Source: RBG-16-66-20 sp038040245 (GTDB lineage: Bacteria; Pseudomonadota; Gammaproteobacteria; Burkholderiales; SG8-39). From it: 34,072 nucleotides of DNA. The stretch lies in contig JBBPIU010000021.1 of NCBI GenBank assembly GCA_038040245.1, forward strand, positions 1 to 34,072, in the 5' to 3' direction. Below the pieces are notes generated by a model that saw nothing but the letters and a program-made list of their open reading frames with translations, ran no database searches and was not told where the DNA came from. Shown one piece after another: positions 8,632-17,049 of the stretch (the first letter of the stretch is position 1; the number at the start of each line of letters is the position of its first letter). A program made the position numbers and the translations under genes.

Positions 8632-8655
8632 GGCCCCGCCTGGTACATACCTCAA

Positions 8656-9291
8656 TTATCGCCGACGCCAGACGCTGGCCAGCCAGGGCTGCTGTTCGCG
8701 GGGCAACCCCGGCGGGCGGTAGTAGTGGTCGAGCTCGCCGAAGCCCGCCGCCGACAGGAAGCGGCGCCACGCCTCCAGGTCGTGGTAGGCGCCGTAGCGT
8801 CCGCTCTTCCAGCCCTCCTCATTCGCGCCGCGCGGATTGGAACTGAACAGCACACCGCCCGGCTTGAGCGACGCATGCAGCTCGCGCAGCACGCGGGGCA
8901 GCTCCCGGCCAGGGACATGGAACAGCGACGCATTGGCGAACACGCCCTCGAAACGCGCCGGCGGCAAATCGAGCTTGAGGAAATCCTGCTGCAGGACCTC
9001 GCAGCCGCTGTACGCGCGCGCCATGGCGGCAAAGCGCGCCGAGCCTTCGAGGCCTACCGCGATGTGCCCGAGGTCGGTGAACGATTGGAGGTCGCGCCCC
9101 GGCCCGCAACCAAAGTCGAGAATCGTGAAAGGCGGCAAATGCGGCGGCGGCCCGGCCTCGATGTGCTGCAGCAACGCCGCCACGTTCTGGCTGACGTCAT
9201 GATCGCGCGTGCCGCGCCAGAATTCCTCCGCGCGCTGGTCGTAATGCGCCAGCGTAAGACGGCTGACCTCGTCCCGCACGGACTGGTTCAT
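8656..9291 (-). CDS. Class I SAM-dependent methyltransferase
   Basis: A 211-residue Rossmann-fold methyltransferase. Motif I is ILDFGCGPGRD (about residues 57-67), followed by the acidic motif II in VGLEGS, an EVLQQDF post-II segment, and FANASLFHVP/LKPGGVLFSSNPRG, typical of the small Methyltransf_11/25 type. These proteins methylate small molecules or proteins; the substrate is not predictable. The stop lies 24 bp before the acetoacetyl-CoA synthetase ATG on the same strand, so the two are probably co-transcribed. ATG 9291 is divergent from the gamma-glutamyltransferase start with only about 44 bp between them, which must hold both promoters. Confidence 0.88.
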   Translation of the reverse strand: MNQSVRDEVSRLTLAHYDQRAEEFWRGTRDHDVSQNVAALLQHIEAGPPPHLPPFTILDFGCGPGRDLQSFTDLGHIAVGLEGSARFAAMARAYSGCEVLQQDFLKLDLPPARFEGVFANASLFHVPGRELPRVLRELHASLKPGGVLFSSNPRGANEEGWKSGRYGAYHDLEAWRRFLSAAGFGELDHYYRPPGLPREQQPWLASVWRRR

Positions 9292-9335
9292 ACTGGCTCC
9301 TCGCGTGGATTCTATTCCTGCATGAGAACCGCACC

Positions 9336-11039
9336 GTGAAGATCAGTGCCATCGGCCAAGCGCTTGGCCTCTCGTTCCTGCTTGCCCTTGCCTCCGCTTT
9401 TGGCGGGGAGAAGCAGGCAGTTCATGCAAAACAATTCATGATCGCGACGGCCAACCCGCACGCTTCGCAGGCCGGGCTGGACATTCTTCGCGCGGGCGGC
9501 AGCGCGCTGGACGCGGCGATCGCCGCGCAGATGGTGCTGAACCTCACCGAGCCGCAGTCTTCGGGCATCGGCGGCGGCGCATTCGTCATGCACTGGGACC
9601 AAGCCGCGCGTCGCGTCTCGGCCTACGACGGCCGCGAGACCGCTCCCGCGGCCGCGCGCCCCGACCGGTTTGTGCAGGCGGACGGCAGGCCAGCGTCGAT
9701 CGGCGAAGCGATCAGCTCTGGCAGATCGGTCGGCGTGCCGGGCCTGCTGCGGGTATTGCCCCTCGCGCATGCAAAGCATGGACGCTTGCCCTGGGGGCAA
9801 CTGTTGGACCCCGCGATCGGGCTTGCCGAAGAAGGATTCCCTGTCTCGCCGCGGCTGCACGCGCTGATCAAGTCCGACCCGATTCTGCAACTCAATGCCG
9901 CCACCCGCGCCTATTTTTATCTCCCGGACGGCAGCCCTCTGCCCGTTGGCTACCGGCTGAAAAACCCGCAGTTCGCCGCCGTGTTGCGCCGGGTCGCGCA
10001 GGAAGGGCCGGATGCGTTCTATCTCGGGCCCATCGCGCGCGACATCGTTGCCGCGGTCGCAGCGCAGCCACGCCCGGGCGATCTGACCGAGCAGGACCTG
10101 GCCGCCTACCGGGCGGTGGAGCGCGAGGCGATCTGCGGCAGCTACCGCGCGCACCGGATCTGCGGCATGCCGCCGCCCAGCTCCGGCGGCATCGGCGTGC
10201 TCGCGATCCTCGGTGTGCTGGAGCGTTTCCCGCTGGCCGGGATGCGGGCGGGTTCGAGTGGCGCGGTGCACCTGTTCGCCGAGGCGGGACGGCTCGCCTA
10301 TGCCGACCGCGACCACTATGTCGGCGATCCGGATTTCGTCCAGGTTCCGGTTGCCGGGCTGATCGATCCCGCATACCTGCGCGCGCGCGCCGGCCTGATC
10401 CGCCCCGGGCGCAGCATGGGCCGCGCCCGCGCCGGGACACCGGCGGGCGTGCGCGCCGCGCTGGGCGCCGATGCAACGCAGGAAGCCGAAGGCACCAGCC
10501 ACATCTCGGTGATCGATGCGCAGGGCAACGCGGTCTCGATGACCACCACCATCGAATCGCAGTTCGGCAGCCGTATTCTTGTCCACGGGTTCCTGCTCAA
10601 CAATCAGCTCACCGATTTCTCGTCGCTACCGGACCAGGGCGGCAAACCGGTCGCCAACCGCGTCGAACCGGGCAAGCGCCCGCGCAGCTCCATGTCGCCG
10701 ACTTTCGTCTTCGCGCCGGACGGCGCCTTTTTGCTGACTGTGGGCTCCCCGGGTGGCAGCGCGATCATCAACTACGTCGCCAAGACGCTGGTCGGGGTGC
10801 TCGACTGGAAGCTCGACATCCAGCAGGCGATCTCGGCACCGAACATGGGCAGCCGCAACCGGGAGACCGAAATCGAAAAGGGTTCGGCGCTGGAAAACAT
10901 CGCCGCCTCGCTGCGTGCACTCGGGCACCCGGTGGAAGCGGTAGCGCTGCCGAGCGGTCTGCAGGGTGTCGCGGTCACCCCCGGAGGCCTCGCCGGCGGC
11001 GCCGACCCCAGGCGGGAGGGCGTCGCCCTGGGCGACTAG
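9336..11039 (+). CDS. ggt: Gamma-glutamyltransferase (glutathione hydrolase)
   Basis: A 567-residue periplasmic enzyme that transfers or hydrolyses the gamma-glutamyl group of glutathione and related peptides. Like all members it should self-cleave; the nucleophile Thr387 sits in EGTSHISVID and becomes the first residue of the small subunit. Other family marks are LTEPQSSGIGGGAF near residue 70, ASGIG-type glycines, FLLNNQLTDFS, and RPRSSMSPTFVF plus GSPGGSAIINY near the end. The start is GTG 9336, which gives a hydrophobic signal peptide (about residues 5-22); the next Met (35) would remove it. No strong Shine-Dalgarno is visible. Confidence 0.93.
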   Translation: MKISAIGQALGLSFLLALASAFGGEKQAVHAKQFMIATANPHASQAGLDILRAGGSALDAAIAAQMVLNLTEPQSSGIGGGAFVMHWDQAARRVSAYDGRETAPAAARPDRFVQADGRPASIGEAISSGRSVGVPGLLRVLPLAHAKHGRLPWGQLLDPAIGLAEEGFPVSPRLHALIKSDPILQLNAATRAYFYLPDGSPLPVGYRLKNPQFAAVLRRVAQEGPDAFYLGPIARDIVAAVAAQPRPGDLTEQDLAAYRAVEREAICGSYRAHRICGMPPPSSGGIGVLAILGVLERFPLAGMRAGSSGAVHLFAEAGRLAYADRDHYVGDPDFVQVPVAGLIDPAYLRARAGLIRPGRSMGRARAGTPAGVRAALGADATQEAEGTSHISVIDAQGNAVSMTTTIESQFGSRILVHGFLLNNQLTDFSSLPDQGGKPVANRVEPGKRPRSSMSPTFVFAPDGAFLLTVGSPGGSAIINYVAKTLVGVLDWKLDIQQAISAPNMGSRNRETEIEKGSALENIAASLRALGHPVEAVALPSGLQGVAVTPGGLAGGADPRREGVALGD

Positions 11040-11059
11040 CCAGGCAAGGCCATCGCTGG

Positions 11060-11078
11060 ATGCTGGTCAAGCCAGCAT
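11060..11078. repeat. 7-bp inverted repeat between ggt and gltI
   Basis: ATGCTGG and CCAGCAT flank a 5-nt loop in the 80-bp space before gltI. No T-run follows, so it is a weak terminator candidate for ggt or an operator for the transporter operon; either is a guess. Directly after it the DNA becomes AT-rich (ATTAGAATTATTT, about 11085-11097), where the gltI promoter may sit. Confidence 0.4.
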
Positions 11079-11119
11079 GGGATCATTAGAATTATTTCCT
11101 GCTCACTTGGGAGGCATCA

Positions 11120-12019
11120 ATGAAACGTCTTGCACTCTGCACCATTTCGCTCGCCGCGCTGGTCAGCTTCGGCGCCGCGGCGCAGGAAGGCACGCTGAAG
11201 AAGATCAAGGACAGCGCCACCATCACCGTCGGCCACCGCGATGCCTCGCTGCCCTTCTCCTATTACGACGACAAGCAGCAGCCCATCGGCTACGCCATGG
11301 ACTTGTGCATGAAGATCGTCGATGCGGTCAAAGCGGAACTCAAGCTGCCGAAGCTCGAGGTCAAGTACCAGCTGGTGACCTCGGCCAACCGCATTCCGCT
11401 GATGGCGAACGGCACCATCGACCTCGAATGCGGCTCGACCACCAACAACACCGCGCGCCAGGAGCAGGTGTGGTTCACGATGACGCATTTCGTCACCGCC
11501 AACCGCTGGATCGCCAAGAAATCGTCGAACGTCAACAAGCTTGCCGACCTGAAGGGCAAGACCATCGTCTCCACCGCGGGCACCACCAACATCAAGCAGA
11601 TCACCGAGATCAACGCGGCGCAGAACCTGGGCATGAACATCATCTCGGCCAACGGCCACCCGGAAGCGTTCCAGATGGTGGAAACCGGCCGCGCCGTGGC
11701 CTTCGTGATGGACGACATCCTGCTTGCGGGTCTCGCCGCGCAATCGCGCGCGCCCGGCGATTACGCCATCTCGGCCGACGCGCTGTCGGTGGAACCCTAC
11801 GGCATCATGGTGCGCAAGGACGACAAGGCGTTCAAGGCGGTGGTCGACCGCGCGATGCAGAACGTCTACAAGTCCGGCCAGATCAACGCCATCTACGAGA
11901 AGTGGTTCCAGAAGCCGGTGCCGCCCAAGGGCGTCAACCTGCAACTGCCGATGACAGAGGCGTTCAAGAAGGTGGTCGCCAAGCCCACCGACTCGGGCGA
12001 TCCCAAGGCCTACGAGTAG
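11120..12019 (+). CDS. gltI: Glutamate/aspartate ABC transporter, periplasmic binding protein
   Basis: A 299-residue family-3 solute-binding protein. Residues 1-21 are a signal peptide ending SFGAAAQEG. The mature part has the GltI-type pattern: DASLPFSYYDDKQQPIGYAMDLC, ANRIPLMANGTIDLECGSTTNN, LKGKTIVSTAGTT and a C-terminal INAIYEKWF. It captures acidic amino acids (or a close relative) in the periplasm and delivers them to GltJK. A good Shine-Dalgarno (GGGAGG) precedes ATG 11120. It is the first gene of gltIJKL, and a hairpin terminator after it should allow excess binding protein over permease. Glutamate versus another amino acid cannot be settled by eye. Confidence 0.92.
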   Translation: MKRLALCTISLAALVSFGAAAQEGTLKKIKDSATITVGHRDASLPFSYYDDKQQPIGYAMDLCMKIVDAVKAELKLPKLEVKYQLVTSANRIPLMANGTIDLECGSTTNNTARQEQVWFTMTHFVTANRWIAKKSSNVNKLADLKGKTIVSTAGTTNIKQITEINAAQNLGMNIISANGHPEAFQMVETGRAVAFVMDDILLAGLAAQSRAPGDYAISADALSVEPYGIMVRKDDKAFKAVVDRAMQNVYKSGQINAIYEKWFQKPVPPKGVNLQLPMTEAFKKVVAKPTDSGDPKAYE

Positions 12020-12033
12020 CCGGAAGGCGCACC

Positions 12034-12061
12034 AAGGGGACCTGATCAAGGTCCCCTTTTT
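12034..12061 (+). terminator. Intra-operon terminator between gltI and gltJ
   Basis: A 9-bp stem, AAGGGGACC (12034-12042) with GGTCCCCTT (12050-12058), and a 7-nt loop end in TTTTT. It lies in the 57-bp gltI-gltJ gap. Partial termination here is the usual way to make more binding protein than membrane subunits. Confidence 0.85.
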
Positions 12062-12076
12062 CATTGCGGGGCCGGC

Positions 12077-12832
12077 ATGAACTACAACTGGGACTGGGGC
12101 ATCTTCCTCGCCGCCGAGCCCGGCGGCACGGGAACCTACCTCAAGTACCTGATCGTCGGCCTGGGCTGGACGCTCGCCACCGCGCTCGCCGCCTGGGTGA
12201 TCGCGCTGGTGATCGGCTCGGCCATCGGCACGCTGCGCACTACCCCGTTCACGTGGCTGGTGCGCCTGGGCAACGCCTACGTCGAAGTCTTCAGGAACGT
12301 GCCGCTCATCGTGCAGATGTTCCTGTGGTTCTTCGTCATGCCCGAGCTGCTGCCGAAGGACCTGGGCGACTGGGTCAAGCAGGTGCCGCCGCCCTGGGGC
12401 TCCTACCTGCCGGCGGTGCTGTGCCTGGGCTTGTACACCTCGGTGCGCGTCGCGGAGCAGGTGAAGGCAGGGATCAACTCGCTGTCGCGCGACCAGGGCA
12501 TGGCGGCCACCGCGCTCGGCCTCACGCTCGGCCAGAATTATCGCTTCGTGCTCCTGCCGATGGCGTTCAGGATCGTGCTGCCCCCGCTCACCTCGGAATT
12601 CATGAACGTGATCAAGAACTCTTCGGTCGCGCTGACCATCGGCCTGCTTGAGCTGACCGGCCGCGCGCGGGCGATGCAGGAGTTCAGCTTCAAGGTGTTC
12701 GAGGCCTTCGCCGCCGCCACCGTGATCTACCTGCTCACCAACCTGGTGGTGGTCTTTGCCATGCGCGCGCTGGAGAAGAAAGTGCGCGTGCCCGGCCTGA
12801 TCAGCGCTTCGCCGAGCGCGGCAGGGCATTAG
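12077..12832 (+). CDS. gltJ: Glutamate/aspartate ABC transporter permease
   Basis: A 251-residue inner-membrane permease of the His/Glu/Gln family. About five hydrophobic helices are seen, with an N-terminal WDWGIFL segment, VEVFRNVPLIVQMFLWFF, and the cytoplasmic EAA loop (ALGLTLGQNYRFVLLPMAFRI) that docks on the ATPase. It pairs with GltK. ATG 12077 lies 15 nt after the internal terminator. Gene order and family match gltIJKL of E. coli. Confidence 0.92.
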   Translation: MNYNWDWGIFLAAEPGGTGTYLKYLIVGLGWTLATALAAWVIALVIGSAIGTLRTTPFTWLVRLGNAYVEVFRNVPLIVQMFLWFFVMPELLPKDLGDWVKQVPPPWGSYLPAVLCLGLYTSVRVAEQVKAGINSLSRDQGMAATALGLTLGQNYRFVLLPMAFRIVLPPLTSEFMNVIKNSSVALTIGLLELTGRARAMQEFSFKVFEAFAAATVIYLLTNLVVVFAMRALEKKVRVPGLISASPSAAGH

Positions 12833-12860
12833 GCATGGTAAGGACAGGGCGCTGACGCAA

Positions 12861-13553
12861 ATGTTCTCCGGCTACGATTTCGACGTCATCCAGCGCTCGG
12901 CCGGCTACCTGTTCAGGGACGGCATGACGTTCACGCTGACGCTGACGGCGCTGGCGATGGTGGGCGGCATCTTCTTCGGCACGCTGCTGGCGATGATGCG
13001 GCTGTCGAAATTCCGGCTGCTGTCGCTCGCCGCCGGCGGCTACGTCAACCTGATGCGCTCGCTGCCGCTGGTGCTGGTGATTTTCTGGTTCTTCTTCCTG
13101 GTGCCCTATATCGGCGCCTGGATCATCGGAGCGAAGGATCCGGTCAAGGTCGGCTCGTTCCTGTCCTGCCTGATCACCTTCACCATGTTCGAGGCGGCGT
13201 ACTACTGCGAGATCATGCGTGCCGGGATCCAGTCCATTGCGCGCGGCCAGGTCTGGGCGGGCTACGCGCTGGGGCTCAACTACTGGCACACCATGGGCCG
13301 TATCGTGCTGCCGCAGGCATTCCGCAACATGCTGCCGGTGTTGCTGACGCAGACCATCATCCTGTTCCAGGACACTTCGCTCGTGTACGTGATCTCGGCC
13401 ACCGACTTCCTCGGCGCGGCCTCCAAGGTCGCCAACCGCGACTACCGCCTGGTCGAGATGTACACCTTCGTCGCCGTGGTCTACTTCATCATGTCCTATG
13501 GCCTGTCGACGCTGGTCAAGAGCCTGCAGAGCCGCATCGCCATCATCCGCTAA
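12861..13553 (+). CDS. gltK: Glutamate/aspartate ABC transporter permease
   Basis: The second permease, 230 residues, of the same family as the preceding gene. It has MRSLPLVLVIFWFFFLVPY in the first half and the EAA loop ALGLNYWHTMGRIVLPQAFRN in the second, then ILFQDTSLVYVISATDFLGA, which is typical of GltK. It forms the heterodimeric channel with GltJ. The gap from gltJ is 28 bp, and 21 bp separate it from the ATPase gene, so the three are one transcript. Confidence 0.92.
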   Translation: MFSGYDFDVIQRSAGYLFRDGMTFTLTLTALAMVGGIFFGTLLAMMRLSKFRLLSLAAGGYVNLMRSLPLVLVIFWFFFLVPYIGAWIIGAKDPVKVGSFLSCLITFTMFEAAYYCEIMRAGIQSIARGQVWAGYALGLNYWHTMGRIVLPQAFRNMLPVLLTQTIILFQDTSLVYVISATDFLGAASKVANRDYRLVEMYTFVAVVYFIMSYGLSTLVKSLQSRIAIIR

Positions 13554-13574
13554 GCAACAGGAAATGAGCCATCC

Positions 13575-14303
13575 ATGATCTCGATAAAAAACATCAGCAA
13601 GTGGTACGGCAGCTTCCAGGTGCTGACCGACTGCTCGACCGAAGTGAAAAAGGGCGAAGTGGTGGTGGTCTGCGGCCCCTCGGGCAGCGGCAAGTCCACC
13701 ATCATCAAGTGCGTCAATGCGCTCGAGCCCTTCCAGAAGGGCGCAATCACGGTCGACGGCATCTCGGTGGGCGGCCCGAAGACCGACCTGCCCAAGCTGC
13801 GCTCGCGCATCGGCATGGTGTTCCAGAACTTCGAGTTGTTCCCGCACCTTTCCGTCACCGAGAACCTGACGCTGGCCCAGATCAAGGTGCTCGGCCGCAC
13901 CGAGGAGGCGGCGCGCGACAAGGGCTTCAAGCTCCTCGATCGCGTCGGCCTGATGGCGCATAAGGACAAGTTCCCCGGCCAGCTCTCCGGCGGCCAGCAG
14001 CAGAGGGTGGCGATTGCGCGCGCCCTGTCGATGGACCCGATCGCGATGCTGTTCGACGAGCCTACCTCGGCACTCGACCCGGAAATGATCAACGAGGTGC
14101 TCGACGTGATGGTCAAACTGGCGCAGGAAGGCATGACCATGATGGTGGTCACGCACGAGATGGGCTTCGCCAAGAAGGTCGCCCATCGCGTCATCTTCAT
14201 GGACGCCGGCAAGATCATCGAGGACTGCACCAAGGACGACTTCTTCGGCACGCCGCGCTCCGAGCGCGCCCAGCTGTTCCTCTCCAAGATCCTGCATCAT
14301 TGA
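13575..14303 (+). CDS. gltL: Glutamate/aspartate ABC transporter ATPase
   Basis: A 242-residue ATPase that powers GltJK. It has Walker A GPSGSGKST, Q-loop FQNFELFPHLSV, signature LSGGQQQR, Walker B MLFDEPTSALD and the switch histidine in VVTHEMGFA, so all catalytic parts are present at the usual length for polar amino-acid importers. It is the last gene of the operon; a strong terminator begins two bases after its stop. Confidence 0.94.
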   Translation: MISIKNISKWYGSFQVLTDCSTEVKKGEVVVVCGPSGSGKSTIIKCVNALEPFQKGAITVDGISVGGPKTDLPKLRSRIGMVFQNFELFPHLSVTENLTLAQIKVLGRTEEAARDKGFKLLDRVGLMAHKDKFPGQLSGGQQQRVAIARALSMDPIAMLFDEPTSALDPEMINEVLDVMVKLAQEGMTMMVVTHEMGFAKKVAHRVIFMDAGKIIEDCTKDDFFGTPRSERAQLFLSKILHH

Positions 14304-14304
14304 A

Positions 14305-14326
14305 AAAAAGGGGCTTGCCCCTTTTT
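14305..14326 (+). terminator. Terminator of gltIJKL
   Basis: AAAAAGGGG pairs with CCCCTTTTT around a 4-nt loop, ending in the T-run 14322-14326. The A-tract before the stem makes it potentially bidirectional. It closes the transporter operon, 9 bp before the next ATG. Confidence 0.88.
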
Positions 14327-14334
14327 CCTTGGCA

Positions 14335-14910
14335 ATGAACAAGAATTCCCTGTTCGCGGTCCTGCTGCGCTCGCCGTGGTGGATCAGCATCGCCGTCGCC
14401 GCGGGGGTATTTGCGCTGGCGCGGATGGCGCTGCCCGAAGCCTATGCGCCCTATGGAATGTTCGCCTCGCTACCGTTCATCGTCATCGGCAGCTATGCCG
14501 GCTGGCAGCAGCTGCGCGCCCCCAGCGCCTCGAGTATCGCCGCCACGCTGGAGGCACTTCGCGCCCTGTCCTGGGATGATTTTTCCCGCGCACTCGAAGA
14601 CGCCTTCCGGCGCGACGGCTACGGCGTGATCCGGCTGGGCGGCGCCGGGGCCGATCTCGAGTTGACCAAAGCAGGACGCGTATCGCTGGTGGGTTGCAAG
14701 CGGTGGAAAGTTGCGCGCACCGGCGTCGAGCCATTGCGCGAGCTAGACGCTGCGCGGCGTGCGCACGACGCGCATGAGGGCATCTATATCGCCGCGGGCG
14801 AGATCACCGACAATGCCCGCGCGTTCGCGACCGGGAACAACATCCGGCTGCTGCACGGCGCCGACCTGGCGCAACTCCTTCCCGTCGCCAAACGCCGCAA
14901 TGCCCCTTAG
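14335..14910 (+). CDS. Membrane-anchored Mrr-like (restriction endonuclease-fold) protein
   Basis: A 191-residue protein with two N-terminal hydrophobic helices (about residues 11-31 and 38-55) and a cytoplasmic Mrr_cat-like domain (about 70-185). The core motif is visible but altered: Asp107 and Glu109 in GADLEL, then GCKRWK with Lys122. In active Mrr nucleases the position two before the lysine is Gln or Glu; here it is Gly120. Nuclease activity is therefore doubtful, though DNA binding at the membrane is possible. ATG 14335 is preferred over TTG 14329. I recall similar membrane-plus-Mrr proteins in Burkholderiales. It has no methylase partner here, so it is not an evident restriction system. 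Confidence 0.7.
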   Translation: MNKNSLFAVLLRSPWWISIAVAAGVFALARMALPEAYAPYGMFASLPFIVIGSYAGWQQLRAPSASSIAATLEALRALSWDDFSRALEDAFRRDGYGVIRLGGAGADLELTKAGRVSLVGCKRWKVARTGVEPLRELDAARRAHDAHEGIYIAAGEITDNARAFATGNNIRLLHGADLAQLLPVAKRRNAP

Positions 14911-14918
14911 CCTCGGGT

Positions 14919-15437
14919 TCAATTGGGCTCGATGCTCGCTTTTTCAACGTCGGTGATCCAGGAGGCAAGGTCGTCCTCCAGAATGGAAATCTTCGTTGCG
15001 TGGACCTCGATGCAATGCGTACCGCCGGCGGCGGACAGGAAATGGGCGTGCAGTTGAACACCTGCGCCAAGCGGTGCGGCATAGATCGCCACGAAGGTGT
15101 TGTCGTTCAATCGCGCCTTGAAGACCTGCGAGGACGGTGGCGTGCCCGGTCTGGCCGCCAGTGACCTGATGATCGCGCTCGCACACTCCAGGGGCGTCAT
15201 GCCTGCGGCGGCAGCGGGCGTGAAAACAGCAATCGTGTAAGGTTCTTCCGACCCCAGAAATCGCAAATGCGGTTGGGATGGGTTCTTCGGGTGTATGTCC
15301 ATCCTCATTTGAGGGATGCTGGGTATGGTTACCTTGAACTTCGGTGCAGCGACCTCGAAGACAAAATCCTCCGCCCTGCAGGACAAGCTGCCGGACAGGA
15401 TCACGACCGTGCCCCAACATAAAAGCGCTCGCGTCAT
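14919..15437 (-). CDS. Hypothetical secreted protein
   Basis: A 172-residue protein I do not recognise. A hydrophobic signal (ALLCWGTVVILSGSLSC) is followed by a probable cleavage site near RAED, and the rest is a soluble beta-rich domain with two cysteines. ATG 15437 is preferred over GTG 15440 because the GGGGAGGG Shine-Dalgarno is better spaced. It is convergent with the Mrr-like gene (8 bp apart) and lies downstream of the dioxygenase gene on the same strand (52 bp gap), so it could be the last gene of that transcript. The likely location is the periplasm; no function is assigned. Confidence 0.6.
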   Translation of the reverse strand: MTRALLCWGTVVILSGSLSCRAEDFVFEVAAPKFKVTIPSIPQMRMDIHPKNPSQPHLRFLGSEEPYTIAVFTPAAAAGMTPLECASAIIRSLAARPGTPPSSQVFKARLNDNTFVAIYAAPLGAGVQLHAHFLSAAGGTHCIEVHATKISILEDDLASWITDVEKASIEPN

Positions 15438-15489
15438 CACCCTCCCCTTTTGCCATCCAACGTATCGTCGTGCCGCGCCGCCGCCACAG

Positions 15490-16356
15490 CTACGCGGGAA
15501 CCTCTCCTAGCACCGTACAACGGCGTATCACGCGGCCTTGCGTGAAGGGGTCATAGGGCGTGGCGCGATGCATCACGCAGCGGTTGTCCCAGACGATCAG
15601 CTCGCGGGGTGTCCACCGGTGCTCGTAAGTAAGGTCCGGATGGACGGCGAGCGCGTTCAACTCTTCGATCAGCGCGCGCCCGTCCGCATAGGGCATGCCG
15701 ACGATGGATTCCGCGTGGTCCCCGAGATACAGGCACTTGCGGCCGGTTTCGGGATGCGTTCGCACGACCGGGTGGTCGACCGGGGGCGTCGCGAGCCGCT
15801 GCGCCTCGGTCATGGGATCTTCACCATGACGCCGGGTGCGGGAAAAATCCAGGTTGTGCACGGCACGCAAGTTGGCGATACGCGCTTGCCACGCCGCATC
15901 CAGGCGTTCATAGGCGCCATACATGTCGCAAAAATGCGTCTCTCCGCCGCTCTCCGGCATGACCTCGCCGTAAATGATCGTCGCCTGGCCGGTGACCCGG
16001 CGCCAGGAACCGTCCGTGTGCCAGGCGAGGGTACCCTTGTCCGGATGACGGCCGTTGGGCTTGCCGTGCTCATCGAGGTTCGAGAGCCGATAGAGCTCCG
16101 GGTAGCCGTCGGCGTGATACTGGTTCATCACATGAACCTGCACTTCCCCGAAGCGACGGGCGAACTTGACCTGGCGATCGGGGGGTAGTTCCTGGGGCGG
16201 GACCAGCAGCACCTGATAGCGCAGATATGCCCGGTATAGGGCGCGAAAAACCTCTTCCGAGAGGTCGTTTGCCAGATCGACGCCCGAGATCTCGGCGCCA
16301 AGATTTTCGGTCAACGGGCGAACAGCGAACGGCCAGGACTCGGTGCCGGAGTTCAT
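15490..16356 (-). CDS. TauD/TfdA-family Fe(II)/2-oxoglutarate dioxygenase
   Basis: A 288-residue non-haem iron dioxygenase that oxidises a small organic acid while converting 2-oxoglutarate to succinate. The iron ligands are visible: His113 and Asp115 in WHTDGS and His263 in VMHRATPYD; an arginine near the end (GRVIRRCTVLGE) should bind 2-oxoglutarate. The N-terminal LGAEISGVDLAND is the family start. ATG 16356 is used; an upstream GTG (16380) would add eight residues. TauD acts on taurine, TfdA on 2,4-D, and others on sulfonates or alkyl sulfates. No sulfonate transporter lies nearby, so the substrate stays open. Confidence 0.9.
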   Translation of the reverse strand: MNSGTESWPFAVRPLTENLGAEISGVDLANDLSEEVFRALYRAYLRYQVLLVPPQELPPDRQVKFARRFGEVQVHVMNQYHADGYPELYRLSNLDEHGKPNGRHPDKGTLAWHTDGSWRRVTGQATIIYGEVMPESGGETHFCDMYGAYERLDAAWQARIANLRAVHNLDFSRTRRHGEDPMTEAQRLATPPVDHPVVRTHPETGRKCLYLGDHAESIVGMPYADGRALIEELNALAVHPDLTYEHRWTPRELIVWDNRCVMHRATPYDPFTQGRVIRRCTVLGEVPA

Positions 16357-16421
16357 CGAATCAAGTTTAATCGCGACCACCCGCTACGGACAGTTATATC
16401 CGGCGCCGTGTTGGTCTCTCG

Positions 16422-17021
16422 CTAGGCATACAGCCCCTCCGCGCGCAGCGCCGGCTCGACTTCCGCGAACGTTCTTACCTGCAGCGCGCGAATCCCGGCC
16501 GTGCGCGCCGCTTCGACGTTCTGCAACAGATCGTCGAAGAACCAGACCGCGTCCGCCCGCACATCGAGTTCCCGCAGGACATGTTCAAAGGCCTCGGGGT
16601 CCGGCTTCAGGAACCCGGTCAAATGGGACGCAAAACTCGAATCGAACAGTTCCGGCAACTCGGGGAAGCGCGCCCAATGCAGGGCATTGGTATTGCTCAG
16701 GCACGCCACGCGATGCCGAGCGCGCAGATTCCGCACCAGCGCCGCCGCGCCGTCGAACAATCCCCTTGGCCATGCGACAAAGGCATCCATGAACGCGGCT
16801 GGCGCGACCTCCAAGCGCCACTCCTCGATGAACCGCGCCGCAAACACCTCCGGTGAAATCTGCCCGCGCTCGAATCGCCTCACTGCGTCCGAGGCGAGCC
16901 ACCGGGCCCAGATCTCCCGACGATCGAGTTGGTACGGAAGCAGCGACAACAGACCCTGTTCGCCGGTGTTCTCGACCAGGACACCGCCGAGATCGAACAG
17001 GATTACCCGGCTACTTCGCAT
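16422..17021 (-). CDS. HAD-superfamily hydrolase (YihX-like)
   Basis: A 199-residue HAD-IA protein. The nucleophile Asp10 is in VILFDLGGVLVEN, the Thr/Ser motif in ACLSNTNALHW, the lysine motif in GFLKPDPEAFEHV, and the acidic motif in VWFFDDLLQNV. The order SNTNxLHW and KPxPE resembles E. coli YihX, an alpha-glucose-1-phosphatase; the acid/base Asp at +2 is Gly, as in YihX. It probably dephosphorylates a small sugar phosphate in the cytoplasm. It lies between the dioxygenase and the secreted decarboxylase-like gene, all on the minus strand, with 65-bp and 28-bp gaps, suggesting loose co-transcription. Confidence 0.87.
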   Translation of the reverse strand: MRSSRVILFDLGGVLVENTGEQGLLSLLPYQLDRREIWARWLASDAVRRFERGQISPEVFAARFIEEWRLEVAPAAFMDAFVAWPRGLFDGAAALVRNLRARHRVACLSNTNALHWARFPELPELFDSSFASHLTGFLKPDPEAFEHVLRELDVRADAVWFFDDLLQNVEAARTAGIRALQVRTFAEVEPALRAEGLYA

Positions 17022-17049
17022 CCAGTACCGCTTAACGTTCGCATCCAGC

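Noticed and set aside
7066..9339. Open frame of 757 codons opposite acetoacetyl-CoA synthetase and the methyltransferase
   Set aside because: It covers two recognised genes, has no domain signs and is explained by high GC3.
11060..11078. Terminator of ggt
   Set aside because: Perfect 7-bp stem but no T-run; listed only as an inverted repeat.
12801..14390. Open frame of about 529 codons opposite gltK and gltL
   Set aside because: Antisense shadow; the sense genes have complete transporter motifs.
14335..14910. Part of a restriction-modification system
   Set aside because: No methyltransferase or specificity gene adjoins it, and the Q/E-x-K motif is altered.
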